Shown: one piece after another, positions 8,188-16,291 of the stretch | Position numbering within the stretch: the first letter of the stretch is position 1 | How the letters are laid out: each line of letters starts with the position of its first letter | Virus record (IMG/VR): IMGVR_UViG_3300020192_000046 | Span: 1-34,343 of that record | Strand: one strand, 5' to 3' | From: a virus | DNA length: 34,343 nt | The notes under the pieces: generated by a model | Seen by the model: only the letters and a program-made list of their open reading frames with translations | Told to the model about the DNA's origin: nothing | Database searches by the model: none | Position numbers and translations under genes: made by a program

Positions 8188-8550
8188 ATGAATCTTACTT
8201 TCACAGCAAGAAGCATCATTGAAGCAGAAAACGAACGAGGCGGAGAATCTTTTGTAAAGATTGCTTCAGATTTCTCTATGAGAAATATCACATTATTAGT
8301 TAGAAAGGGAATGAGACTCGAAAAAAAAGACGAGAATCAAGCTTTAGATGCTATTGATGCATATTTAGCTGGAGGTGAAAATCGAAGTGTCTTTTCACTT
8401 TATGGTGAAATCATCGATAAGTTAGAGGAAGATCGTTTTTTAGCAAAGGAACTGAAGATAGGGGAGAACTTCAGGAAGGCGATGAAGAATCCCGAAGCTT
8501 TGCAGACCAATGGACAGAAGGAGAGCGAACAGCCCTCTCAATTGGATTAA
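8188..8550 (+). CDS. Tail assembly chaperone, short form (gpG-like)
   Basis: The 120-residue zero-frame product lies between the tail tube and tape measure genes, where siphoviruses encode their tail assembly chaperones. The N-terminal half is helical (ARSIIEAENERGG, IASDFSMRNITLLVRKG). The C-terminal 30 residues are polar and have no clear fold, as expected when the functional C-terminus is reached only through frameshifting. A slippery heptamer TTTTTTA lies at 8436-8442, in the correct X XXY YYZ phase. The start follows a leader TATTTTATTTTGG. Confidence 0.8.
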   Translation: MNLTFTARSIIEAENERGGESFVKIASDFSMRNITLLVRKGMRLEKKDENQALDAIDAYLAGGENRSVFSLYGEIIDKLEEDRFLAKELKIGENFRKAMKNPEALQTNGQKESEQPSQLD

Positions 8551-8840
8551 CAATCGAGGATTACTGGAGCTTAAACCCCAGACAGTTTGAAGAACATGTT
8601 AATGCATACATTTCTAAAGAAAAGAATAGGGCAAGGGAGATGGATCTTAACAATTTCAATCTGGGTCAATATGTTAGTATTGCCTTTAATAATCCGAAAG
8701 GATATCCGAGTCAACCATTTCTAGCAAAGGAAGAGAGCTTGCAAGAGGAACCGAAAGATATGTCGGTCGAAGAAATGGAACGAGTGATGTTAAAAAATAC
8801 TATTATTTTAGGCGGTACTACAAATGGCAATAAAAGTTGA
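8188..8840 (+). CDS. Tail assembly chaperone, -1 frameshift fusion (gpGT-like)
   Basis: If ribosomes slip back one base at TTTTTTA (8436-8442), the zero-frame first 85 codons join a frame that is open from 8421 to the TGA at 8838-8840. This gives a fusion of about 217 residues. The -1 frame part holds LTIEDYWSLNPRQFEE, then NAYISKEKNRAREMD and LGQYVSIAFNNPKGYP. That is the well-conserved second domain of siphovirus tail chaperones, and most of it has no start codon of its own. The ATG at 8640 in this frame would give only a fragment. The fusion helps the tape measure recruit tail tube subunits. The tape measure start overlaps its end by 17 bp. Confidence 0.85.
8436..8442 (+). promoter_or_regulatory. 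Programmed -1 frameshift site TTTTTTA
   Basis: The zero-frame codons are CGT TTT TTA, so the heptamer reads T TTT TTA in the canonical X XXY YYZ phase. The -1 frame is closed by TGA at 8406 and TAA at 8418 just upstream and is open from 8421 onwards. This places the slip between 8421 and 8550, and this heptamer is the only canonical slippery word there. An earlier run of eight A (8321-8328) is excluded because the -1 frame hits a stop shortly after it. Confidence 0.8.
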
Positions 8841-11520
8841 AGAATTACAAACAATAATTTCGGCAAACGCTGATCAATTCCACTCTGAGCTTACCAAGAT
8901 TCAATCGACTCTTGGTAACTTGGAGAAGAACACTAATCGGTTTAATAATAGTATAGGCTCCAAACTTACAAAGTCTTTCATTACCGCTCAAGTAGTAACA
9001 AATGTATTCAATAGATCTTTAGGATTTTTAGATAGAACTATAAGAGATTCTATTGGTACGACGCAACAATACGAAAGTGCTTTAATTGGGCTGGAAACTG
9101 TCGCAGGCAGGAAGCTCGGCATGGAGGCTATACCTCAGGCTACAAGAGCGGCTAAGGAGCTATCTGAAGATGGTTTAATGTCTGTGCAAGATTCAGCTCT
9201 CGGGCTTAAAAATTTACTTGCAAGTGGTTTTAGTCTTCCGGAGGCTATAAATCTTATGAATACTTTCAAAAACTCTGCCGCTTTTGGAAGACAAGCTTCA
9301 TTGGGATTTGGGGAATCAATTACATCTGCTACTGAAGGTATTAAAAATGGAAATTCTATCCTTGTTGACAATGCTGGTATTACAAAAAACTTATCTAATA
9401 TTTTAGTAGAAGCTGGGTACTCTCAACAGGACTTAAATAAAGCTACAAGTGATGCAGGAATTAGACAGGCCCTATATAACGGTCTTCTTAAAGAGGGTAA
9501 TTTATTTCAAGGGGATGCGGCTCGATTGGCTAATACTACTCAAGGTCAATTAGCTTCACTTGGGGTTACTCTTACAAATATCAAGGTCACATTAGGCAAT
9601 TTTATAAAGCCTATCCAATCAGTCGTTCAAACGTCTTTATTAGCCTTTTTCGGAGGAGTTCAATCTACCCTTAACGGTGCTGAATCAAGTATCCGAAGCT
9701 TTTCTTATAAAGTGGCTGGATATTTCCTTGCTATAGTTCGTGTAGTAGGTACTCTACTCTCAAGACTTCCGGGCATTGGCAAGAACTTCGAGAGTCTTGC
9801 GAACTTGTCTTTAAAAACAAGTAGTGCTCAAAATAACCTCGGAGGAGCTTTAGTTGATACTGGGAATAATTTAGATGCAACAACAAGTAGTGCTGATAAA
9901 CTTAAAAAATCATTATTAGGATTGGCTTCATTCGACGAGATGAATATTCTAAGTAAGCCGGACTCTGGATCTGGATCTAGTGGGGGGACTGCAGATAGCG
10001 GAATTGGAGGATTTGATACAGGAGCAGTAGGAGGTGGTGGTGCTATAGACAATGCAGGAATCGAGAGTATAAACAAAACCGCAGATGAAATAATAGGTAA
10101 ATTTAATGGGATAAAAGAAACGGTAAAGAACCTCTTCGGGCCTTTACTAGAGAATCCTATAGTTCAATTCCTTTTAGATGTTGCCAAAGGGGTCGGGATC
10201 CTATTTTTAGGGTTTCGATTGATATCTCCGATAATTGGGGTGTTGATTGGAGGCTTCGGTAATTTAACTGGGATTATAGAGGGAGTGAAAGTTGTATTAG
10301 GTGTTATAGCCACAATATTTGGAACAACAGTCGGTCCTGTTTTAATTGTCATTGGGGTAATCGCCGCTTTAGTCGCTGGGTTTTACCTTTTGTACACTAA
10401 CTCTGAGAGTTTTAGAAACTCTATCGATCAATTGGTATCTGGTGCTCTAACTTGGATTCAAAAAAATATAGTGCCTGTATTTGATTCATTCATGATTAAA
10501 GTAAACGAACTGGTGGCGGTCTTTCAAGAGAAGTGGCCAGCTATTCAAGCCGCAATTCAGCCTTTGATAGACAGCATTGCGACCTTCTTAGTTGGTGCGT
10601 TAAAACTACTGGGTCAAATAATCGATTGGCTATGGATAAATATATTAAAACCATTAGTAGACTTTATCCTTGCAAACATAGTGCCTGCATTCAGTATTGC
10701 TATTGATATAGTTACAAAAATTATAGAAATATTCTCAGCGTTAGCATCAAAAATCATCGATTTAATCGTACCTATACTTACTTTCTTATGGGAAACGTTT
10801 ACTAAGGTATTCGAAGCCATTCGAAGTATTGTGAGCTTTGTTTGGGATAATATATTAAAACCAATTCTTCAGGCTTTATGGGATCTTATATCTAAACTTA
10901 TAGTTCCTGTCATTCAAAACTTATTAAATATCTTCAGTATAGTATTTAATAAAATAAGGGAAATTGCCGAGAACGTATGGGCCGGAATCATGCAGGCTAT
11001 ACAGCCAGTAATCAACTGGATAAATGATAATATAATGCCGGTTATAAATAGGTTTAAGGAGCAATTCGAAGGGGTATGGAATGGAATCAAAACAACTGTG
11101 GAAAATATATGGAACGGCATACAGAATTCTATTAAGGGAGCTATAAACGGAGTCATCGATATAATAAATGGATTTATAAGACATGTTAATGACTTGATTC
11201 AAAGTGTGTCCGATGTCGCCTCGGCTATTCCGGGAGGCTCAAAAATAGACTTCAGAATAGGCTATATCCAAAAGTTAGCTCGAGGAGGAGTAATAGACTC
11301 TCCTACTTTTGCGATGCTTGGAGAGGCTGGAAAAGAAGCTGTGGTTCCTCTTGAAAACAATACCGGCTGGATTGATATGATAGCCGATAAGCTTAATGGT
11401 GCTGGAGGTGAAAAACAACCAATTGTAATTAAAGTCGGAGAAGATACTATTTACGAGGGATTCATTGATTACCATAATCAGAAATCGTTGGAATCTGGAT
11501 CTCCGTTATTAAATATATAA
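8824..11520 (+). CDS. Tape measure protein
   Basis: The 898-residue product is the longest in the window and follows the tail chaperones. Residues 1-70 are helical and the region up to about 290 carries the TMP-type segment TTQGQLASLGVTLTNI. LLGLASFDEMNIL near residue 367 is a motif common in A118-like tape measures. A Gly/Ser-rich linker follows at about 380-410, then a hydrophobic stretch at about 445-520 that could cross a membrane on DNA ejection. Next come repeated W-I/L-x3-I units (NILKPLVDFI, NILKPILQAL, NIMPVINRF). The C-terminus has ARGGVIDSPTFAMLGEAGKEAVVPL, here ARGGVIDSPTFAML and GKEAVVPL. It sets tail length and probably enters the host envelope. Confidence 0.94.
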   Translation: MAIKVEELQTIISANADQFHSELTKIQSTLGNLEKNTNRFNNSIGSKLTKSFITAQVVTNVFNRSLGFLDRTIRDSIGTTQQYESALIGLETVAGRKLGMEAIPQATRAAKELSEDGLMSVQDSALGLKNLLASGFSLPEAINLMNTFKNSAAFGRQASLGFGESITSATEGIKNGNSILVDNAGITKNLSNILVEAGYSQQDLNKATSDAGIRQALYNGLLKEGNLFQGDAARLANTTQGQLASLGVTLTNIKVTLGNFIKPIQSVVQTSLLAFFGGVQSTLNGAESSIRSFSYKVAGYFLAIVRVVGTLLSRLPGIGKNFESLANLSLKTSSAQNNLGGALVDTGNNLDATTSSADKLKKSLLGLASFDEMNILSKPDSGSGSSGGTADSGIGGFDTGAVGGGGAIDNAGIESINKTADEIIGKFNGIKETVKNLFGPLLENPIVQFLLDVAKGVGILFLGFRLISPIIGVLIGGFGNLTGIIEGVKVVLGVIATIFGTTVGPVLIVIGVIAALVAGFYLLYTNSESFRNSIDQLVSGALTWIQKNIVPVFDSFMIKVNELVAVFQEKWPAIQAAIQPLIDSIATFLVGALKLLGQIIDWLWINILKPLVDFILANIVPAFSIAIDIVTKIIEIFSALASKIIDLIVPILTFLWETFTKVFEAIRSIVSFVWDNILKPILQALWDLISKLIVPVIQNLLNIFSIVFNKIREIAENVWAGIMQAIQPVINWINDNIMPVINRFKEQFEGVWNGIKTTVENIWNGIQNSIKGAINGVIDIINGFIRHVNDLIQSVSDVASAIPGGSKIDFRIGYIQKLARGGVIDSPTFAMLGEAGKEAVVPLENNTGWIDMIADKLNGAGGEKQPIVIKVGEDTIYEGFIDYHNQKSLESGSPLLNI

Positions 11521-11522
11521 AT

Positions 11523-11885
11523 ATGAATACACTAGTAAGGATAAACAGTACAAATTTACCAAAGCTTAAGAGCTATGAACCTAACTATGTCAAATTATGG
11601 GCCGACGGGGGTCGAAATATGGCCGGAGAACTTAATGCCACTTTTATAGGGAATTTCATAAAAATAACATTAGAATTTGCCTATACTACTCGAGCTGAGA
11701 TGACTATATTAACAAACCTTTTTCTAAACTCTACTTTCTCTGTAGATTGGTATGACGTGGCCAGTAATTCATTGAAAACTCAGGACTTCTATGCTGGAGA
11801 CTTTAAAATCCCATTATTTAGAAAAGATACTGAAGTGTATGCACCATTTAGTGTAAATATTATCTCGTTTAAAAAAATCCCATGA
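11523..11885 (+). CDS. Small tail protein, DUF6711-like
   Basis: The 120-residue product starts 2 bp after the tape measure stop and overlaps the next gene by 4 bp. The pattern INSTNLPKLKSYEPNYVKL, then GRNMAGELNATFIG, KITLEFAYTTRAEM and a late FSVNII strand resembles the DUF6711-like proteins found after the tape measure in Listeria A118-type phages. The role is probably in the distal tail or tail-hub interface. I recognise the family from pattern only, so the exact assignment is tentative. Confidence 0.6.
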   Translation: MNTLVRINSTNLPKLKSYEPNYVKLWADGGRNMAGELNATFIGNFIKITLEFAYTTRAEMTILTNLFLNSTFSVDWYDVASNSLKTQDFYAGDFKIPLFRKDTEVYAPFSVNIISFKKIP

Positions 11886-12616
11886 TAACCGTATCAGAAG
11901 AATTTAAAACAGCAATGAAAACTCCGGGAAGGGAAGCAAAAGCCTACCTAAACGACTCTGGAAATATGATTAACCAAGATGATGATCTACAGACTATAAA
12001 ATTAACGGCCAGTTCCTCTATATGTAAAACAGTAATGAGAGGAGCGGTTGTTACATACCTCGGCTCTCATAACTACCTAGATAAATACGTAAATTTAGGA
12101 CTAGGGGTAGTACTGCCAAATGAAAGCATAGAGTACTTAGATTATGGATCGTTTAAAGTTGTGAAGGTAGAAACAAATAAAGCAAACGCAAGCTCGAAGA
12201 TTACTCTATACGATAAAATGTACGAAGCACTTCAGCCTTATGATTTAGAACCCATTTATGATATTACCTACCCCACCACTGTACTCGGATTGTTAGAAGC
12301 TATCTGTGTTAGATTCAGCTGGACGTTAGCAACAACAGAATTCCCTAATGATGATTATGGAATACCTGCAGATTTATTTTTAGATCAGAAGTTAACCTTT
12401 AGAGACGTTTTAGAGCAAATAGCTGAGGTTTCTGGTGCAATAATAGAATTTAATAATTCGGATGAACTCGTGGTGCGAAATATAAGTGATACAATATTAG
12501 AAACCTTAGATAAAAATAGTTTAAACAAATTGATATTAGAACCAACATATGGGCCGATAACATCAGTGGTATTAAGCAGACAACCTCAGGAAGATAATAT
12601 TGCTCAAACTATTTAA
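11882..12616 (+). CDS. Baseplate hub, N-terminal part (apparently split gene)
   Basis: The 244-residue product begins MITVSEEFKTAMKTPGREAK, a typical start of Tal/hub-type tail proteins, and continues with beta-rich hub domains (ITLYDKMYEALQPYD near residue 105, LTFRDVLEQIAEVSGAII near 172-190). It stops soon after SVVLSRQPQEDNI. In related hub proteins that segment continues directly into a domain like the one encoded at 14924-16288. Here a stop follows and two fibre genes intervene. The product may work as a stand-alone hub ring with the rest of the polypeptide supplied in trans. See the finding on the split hub. Confidence 0.72.
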   Translation: MITVSEEFKTAMKTPGREAKAYLNDSGNMINQDDDLQTIKLTASSSICKTVMRGAVVTYLGSHNYLDKYVNLGLGVVLPNESIEYLDYGSFKVVKVETNKANASSKITLYDKMYEALQPYDLEPIYDITYPTTVLGLLEAICVRFSWTLATTEFPNDDYGIPADLFLDQKLTFRDVLEQIAEVSGAIIEFNNSDELVVRNISDTILETLDKNSLNKLILEPTYGPITSVVLSRQPQEDNIAQTI

Positions 12617-12632
12617 CTATTAAATTTTAAAA

Positions 12633-13727
12633 ATGGCTGATCAAAAAATAACCGAATTAGACTTAATCCCAGCTTTGGCTACTGATGATGTACTTCCAAT
12701 TGTTGATGATACCGGAGGAACTCCAATTACTAAGAAGGTTGCTATTTCTCAATTAGATACTCGTTACGGATTAGACGCTAGTAAACAACCTGTCGATTCG
12801 GATTTAACCACTATCGCTGGATTATCTCCTACAGATGATGATATCTTACAAAGGAAAGCTGGTGCTTGGACTAATAGAACGATGGCACAATTAAAAACCG
12901 ACCTTGCTCTTGCTAAGGCAGATGTGGGGCTTGGAAACGTAGACAATACCTCGGATTCAACAAAAAACTCGGCATCGGTCACTCTAACGAATAAAACTAT
13001 AAACGCTACAAATAACTCGATCTCTAATTTGACTACAGCTATGTTCGCTTCGAACGTGGTAGATACAGACGTATCTTTAACAGCGAATAGTGACACACGA
13101 ATACCCTCACAAAAAGCTATAAAGGCATACGTGGATAGTGCAGTCGGCGGAGGTGTAAGCGATGGCGATAAAGGGGATGTTACCGTTTCAAGTGGTGTTT
13201 GGACTATAGATAATAGTGCAATAACCCTCTCGAAAATGGAAAATATGGCACCTGCTTCTTTTATTGGTAGAAATACTGCTAGTACTGGAGTGCCGGAAGC
13301 TCTATCAGTTTCCACAACAAAATCAATACTGCATTTAAATAATGTAAGTAACACTTCTGATCAAACTAAAAATAGTGCAAGTGCAACTTTAACAAATAAG
13401 AGAATCACTTCAAGAATAGGAACAACCACATCAAGTAGTACTCCTACTCCAACAGGCGATTCAAGCGACCAGTACAATGTTACCGCTCTTGCGGCTGGTG
13501 CTACATTTGCGGCTCCATCTGGTACACCAACTGATGGACAGAAGTTAATAATTAGGATTAAAGATAATGGGACTGCTGGAACTTTGGCTTGGAACGCTAT
13601 TTATAGAGCTTCTAGTGATTTAGCTTTACCTACGACAACGGTAATTAGTAAAACGATGTATCTAGGGTTTGTTTATAATTCAGCAGATACAAAATGGGAC
13701 TTAATAGCTTTACTTAATAACTTTTAA
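12633..13727 (+). CDS. Tail fibre protein with trimeric repeat units
   Basis: The 364-residue product has an N-terminal head domain ITELDLIPALATDDVLPIVDD, commonly found in phage fibres that attach to the baseplate. It carries two copies of a GLGNVDNTSD-x-TKNSA-x-x-TLTNK unit (about residues 99-123 and 234-258), a repeat typical of fibre shafts. A SQKAIKAYVDSAVGGG segment precedes a Gly/Asp region. The C-terminal 90 residues (LIIRIKDNGTAGTLAWN and later LGFVYNSADTKWDLIALL) form the familiar beta-rich tip domain. It lies between the two halves of the hub gene with its own A-rich leader, and probably binds the host surface. Confidence 0.8.
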   Translation: MADQKITELDLIPALATDDVLPIVDDTGGTPITKKVAISQLDTRYGLDASKQPVDSDLTTIAGLSPTDDDILQRKAGAWTNRTMAQLKTDLALAKADVGLGNVDNTSDSTKNSASVTLTNKTINATNNSISNLTTAMFASNVVDTDVSLTANSDTRIPSQKAIKAYVDSAVGGGVSDGDKGDVTVSSGVWTIDNSAITLSKMENMAPASFIGRNTASTGVPEALSVSTTKSILHLNNVSNTSDQTKNSASATLTNKRITSRIGTTTSSSTPTPTGDSSDQYNVTALAAGATFAAPSGTPTDGQKLIIRIKDNGTAGTLAWNAIYRASSDLALPTTTVISKTMYLGFVYNSADTKWDLIALLNNF

Positions 13728-13730
13728 AAT

Positions 13731-14924
13731 ATGGCTCTATTATTCGGCCCTGACAATTTCGAGGGTAGTTTACCCAGTTCGTTCGACTCGGTTTCTCAGG
13801 TCTGGGGAGCCCCTACCGTTACTCTTGACACCTCTGGAAAGGTTATTGGAAGTAAATCTCTATTCTTTAATTCTGTAGGCGAGGGAAGCGCCTCGGCGGT
13901 TAAAAATTTAGGTGCAAATTACTCCGATATATATGTTCAGTTGAAAGGTTTTATTCCCAGTGGTCAAACGTGGGGTGCCGGGGGATATGCTGGTTTCTTT
14001 ACGCTCTGGGATGCCTCTGATGTAGATATTGCAAAATTTAATATTGAAGACTATGGAACTGGAGTTGTTCGTTTATCTGCGACAACTACAGCGACTGGAT
14101 ATATTGACACAGGTGTAAGTCTACCTTTAGACCAGATATTTACTATTGAAATTCGTGTTAAATTTCACGGTTCGACTGGAAGAATCCAGCTCTGGCTAAA
14201 TAACGGGCTTGCAGGTTCACCCGATTATGACTCTGGAGATACAAATACAGGAGGAAGTATAACGGCTCGGAAACTTATCTCGGGTATGGCTTACGTTGCT
14301 AACGCAACTTATGATTATTACCAAGACTTTATTTCTGCAGATACCGCCTTCATTGGGAATAGAAGTGGTGTGGTAAATCTACACGTTGCAAGTGGTGGCG
14401 ATGATAATTACCAAGCTACAAATGGAAATGCAGATCAATTAACATCTACAAGCTTAAGACTGGATACAAATAATAGGCACGTCGGGTTTATGTTTAGAAA
14501 AGTAGACATACAGGGTCTAGTTATAGATTCTGCCTATCTGAAAGTACAATCTTTTAACGGAAGTAATTTAACATTAAACTGCGAAATTTACGCAGAAGAC
14601 GTTGATACTCCCTCCGATTTTACATCTGCCTCAGATAATTTAAGTGACAGAGTTCTTACAACTGCACATATTACATGGTCAGAAACATTATCAAATGCTG
14701 GGTATGATTTATCACCGGATATAAAAACTGTAATCCAAGAGTGGGCAGATAGAGCCAGTGCTGGATCAAAATTAGTTATAATACTTACATGGAACTCCGG
14801 AACAACTGATATAGCCTCTGCAGATCAAAGCCTCGCTAAATCTGCTGAATTACTGTTAACGGTATCAGAACCGGGAGGCGGGCCAGGGCCGTCAGTTAAT
14901 TCGAACTTTTTAGCATTCTTTTAA
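13731..14924 (+). CDS. Tail-associated adhesin with lectin-like domains
   Basis: The 397-residue product appears to have two beta domains. Residues 1-200 resemble a concanavalin/LamG-like jelly roll (TWGAGGYAGFFTLWD, FTIEIRVKFHGSTGRIQLWLN as FTIEIRVKFHGS and RIQLWLN). Residues 205-380 resemble a DNRLRE-like surface domain (RHVGFMFRKVDIQGLVIDSAYL split as GFMFRKVDI and IDSAYLKVQSF, then VIQEWADRASAGSKLVIIL). It ends in a Gly/Pro linker and a short NSNFLAFF tail. No catalytic residues are evident, so glycan binding is more likely than hydrolysis. It sits in the cassette that interrupts the hub gene and shares TAATG with the next gene. Confidence 0.65.
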   Translation: MALLFGPDNFEGSLPSSFDSVSQVWGAPTVTLDTSGKVIGSKSLFFNSVGEGSASAVKNLGANYSDIYVQLKGFIPSGQTWGAGGYAGFFTLWDASDVDIAKFNIEDYGTGVVRLSATTTATGYIDTGVSLPLDQIFTIEIRVKFHGSTGRIQLWLNNGLAGSPDYDSGDTNTGGSITARKLISGMAYVANATYDYYQDFISADTAFIGNRSGVVNLHVASGGDDNYQATNGNADQLTSTSLRLDTNNRHVGFMFRKVDIQGLVIDSAYLKVQSFNGSNLTLNCEIYAEDVDTPSDFTSASDNLSDRVLTTAHITWSETLSNAGYDLSPDIKTVIQEWADRASAGSKLVIILTWNSGTTDIASADQSLAKSAELLLTVSEPGGGPGPSVNSNFLAFF

Positions 14925-16288
14925 TGAGTTTTTTATTACTCGAAAATGGAGACGTATTACTTTTAGAGAATGGATCAAACATTCTTCTAGATGAGGTCGT
15001 GCCTTTAGAGTTTAGAATAGTAAATAATTTAATCGTTGACGCTGACAGGGAGACTGCCATTGTCCCCATAGCTACTGCCTTAATAGGAACTTCATTTAAA
15101 CCCTTTTCTGCAGATACGATGGGATTAGGATACTTCGAAGTCGGAGACAGAATTATAGTGAAAGATCCTAACGGTGTAGAAGCAGAAGTCGTCATTTTGG
15201 ATATAACCATAAACATTACCGGTGGAGTATCGGAAACTATACTCGCAAAAACACCTGATAAAACTAAAACCGATTATGATACTGCAGGAATCATTGGCCG
15301 AAGAATTAGAAATACTGAAATCATAGTAAATAAGCAAAAGGGACTGATTGAAATTCTGAACGCAGATATGGAAGGAAATACCGCTCAGATATCTATTCTG
15401 ACTGACTCTATTACAAACTCCATATCGGCAATTACCGAGCAGGTAAATAATGCACAAAACAGAATCGATGCCAACGAAGATAGCATTACGATTATCCAAG
15501 AAGACGTAACCGAGCTTCAGCAAACTGCCGAGGCTTTAACGTTAAAAGTATCTCAAACCGGAGGAATAAACTTAATTAAGAATTCTGCAGGGTTAAAAGA
15601 AAGTATAGAGGAATGGCAATTATTTGATACCGAAGGAGACTTAATAGATGCGGACAACGATGCAACAATTGATCAAACTTCTGATACAACTGTGAATACT
15701 GAAAGTGGATCTGCATTCTTCTTGGCGGAGCAGTATATTCAACAAACTATATCTACGATCGAGGGAGAAATGTATACATTATATTTCCGATATAAATCTG
15801 CAGAAGATACCGATATTACCTTAACTGGTGTGTCTGGGGGGATAACTTTACCCGAGAGTTTAAGCTGGGCGACCTTCAAGAGGCAGTTTACTGCGACAGG
15901 ATCCAGCACCACTTTAAATATAGATAATACCGCCTATACAGATGGAGAACTTACAATTAGTGATATAGTAATAGTAAGGGGCGATATTAACGGATGGGTT
16001 CAAGCACCAAACGAAGTTTATGGGAAAGGCTTCAGATTCGATAAAGATGGTTTTTCCATTACCTCTCAAACGGATCCTTTTAAATCACTTTTAGATAACA
16101 GAAAGTTTGCAGTATATGACACTTCTTCTGGGTCTGAAAGAGTGATATTATTGGTTGATAAAGACTCCGGTACAGTAACTAAGTTAACCGTTCAGGATTA
16201 CCTAATCATTCAAAGATATCAAAACGCAGAAAAAAGTACTCGAATAATCCCAACAAATACCGGTGGAATGTTAGTTGTTAATAATTAA
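14924..16288 (+). CDS. Baseplate hub, C-terminal part with coiled coil and carbohydrate-binding-like domain
   Basis: The 454-residue product opens with about 25 residues of a doubled LLLENG-type motif (FLLLENGDVLLLENGSNI) often seen on fibre or tail proteins. It then enters a domain FRIVNNLIVDADRETAIVPI, GLGYFEVGDRIIVKDPNG, TDYDTAGIIGRRI and TEIIVNKQKG that in homologous hubs follows the SRQPQEDN segment encoded at 11882-12616. A coiled coil (about 150-205) and a jelly-roll-like domain (about 210-365) follow, with a C-terminal domain RFDKDGFSITSQTDPFKS. The start overlaps the upstream stop. It could be a fission product that kept a function, or it could act as a separate fibre connector. Confidence 0.68.
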   Translation: MSFLLLENGDVLLLENGSNILLDEVVPLEFRIVNNLIVDADRETAIVPIATALIGTSFKPFSADTMGLGYFEVGDRIIVKDPNGVEAEVVILDITINITGGVSETILAKTPDKTKTDYDTAGIIGRRIRNTEIIVNKQKGLIEILNADMEGNTAQISILTDSITNSISAITEQVNNAQNRIDANEDSITIIQEDVTELQQTAEALTLKVSQTGGINLIKNSAGLKESIEEWQLFDTEGDLIDADNDATIDQTSDTTVNTESGSAFFLAEQYIQQTISTIEGEMYTLYFRYKSAEDTDITLTGVSGGITLPESLSWATFKRQFTATGSSTTLNIDNTAYTDGELTISDIVIVRGDINGWVQAPNEVYGKGFRFDKDGFSITSQTDPFKSLLDNRKFAVYDTSSGSERVILLVDKDSGTVTKLTVQDYLIIQRYQNAEKSTRIIPTNTGGMLVVNN

Positions 16289-16291
16289 AAA

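Noticed and set aside
8321-8328. Run of eight A as the frameshift site
   Set aside because: A -1 slip here meets a TGA within about 30 nt, so it cannot give the fusion protein.
12764-13354. 196-codon frame on the minus strand
   Set aside because: It lies opposite the fibre gene, has low-complexity composition mirroring the repeats, and all other genes are on the plus strand.
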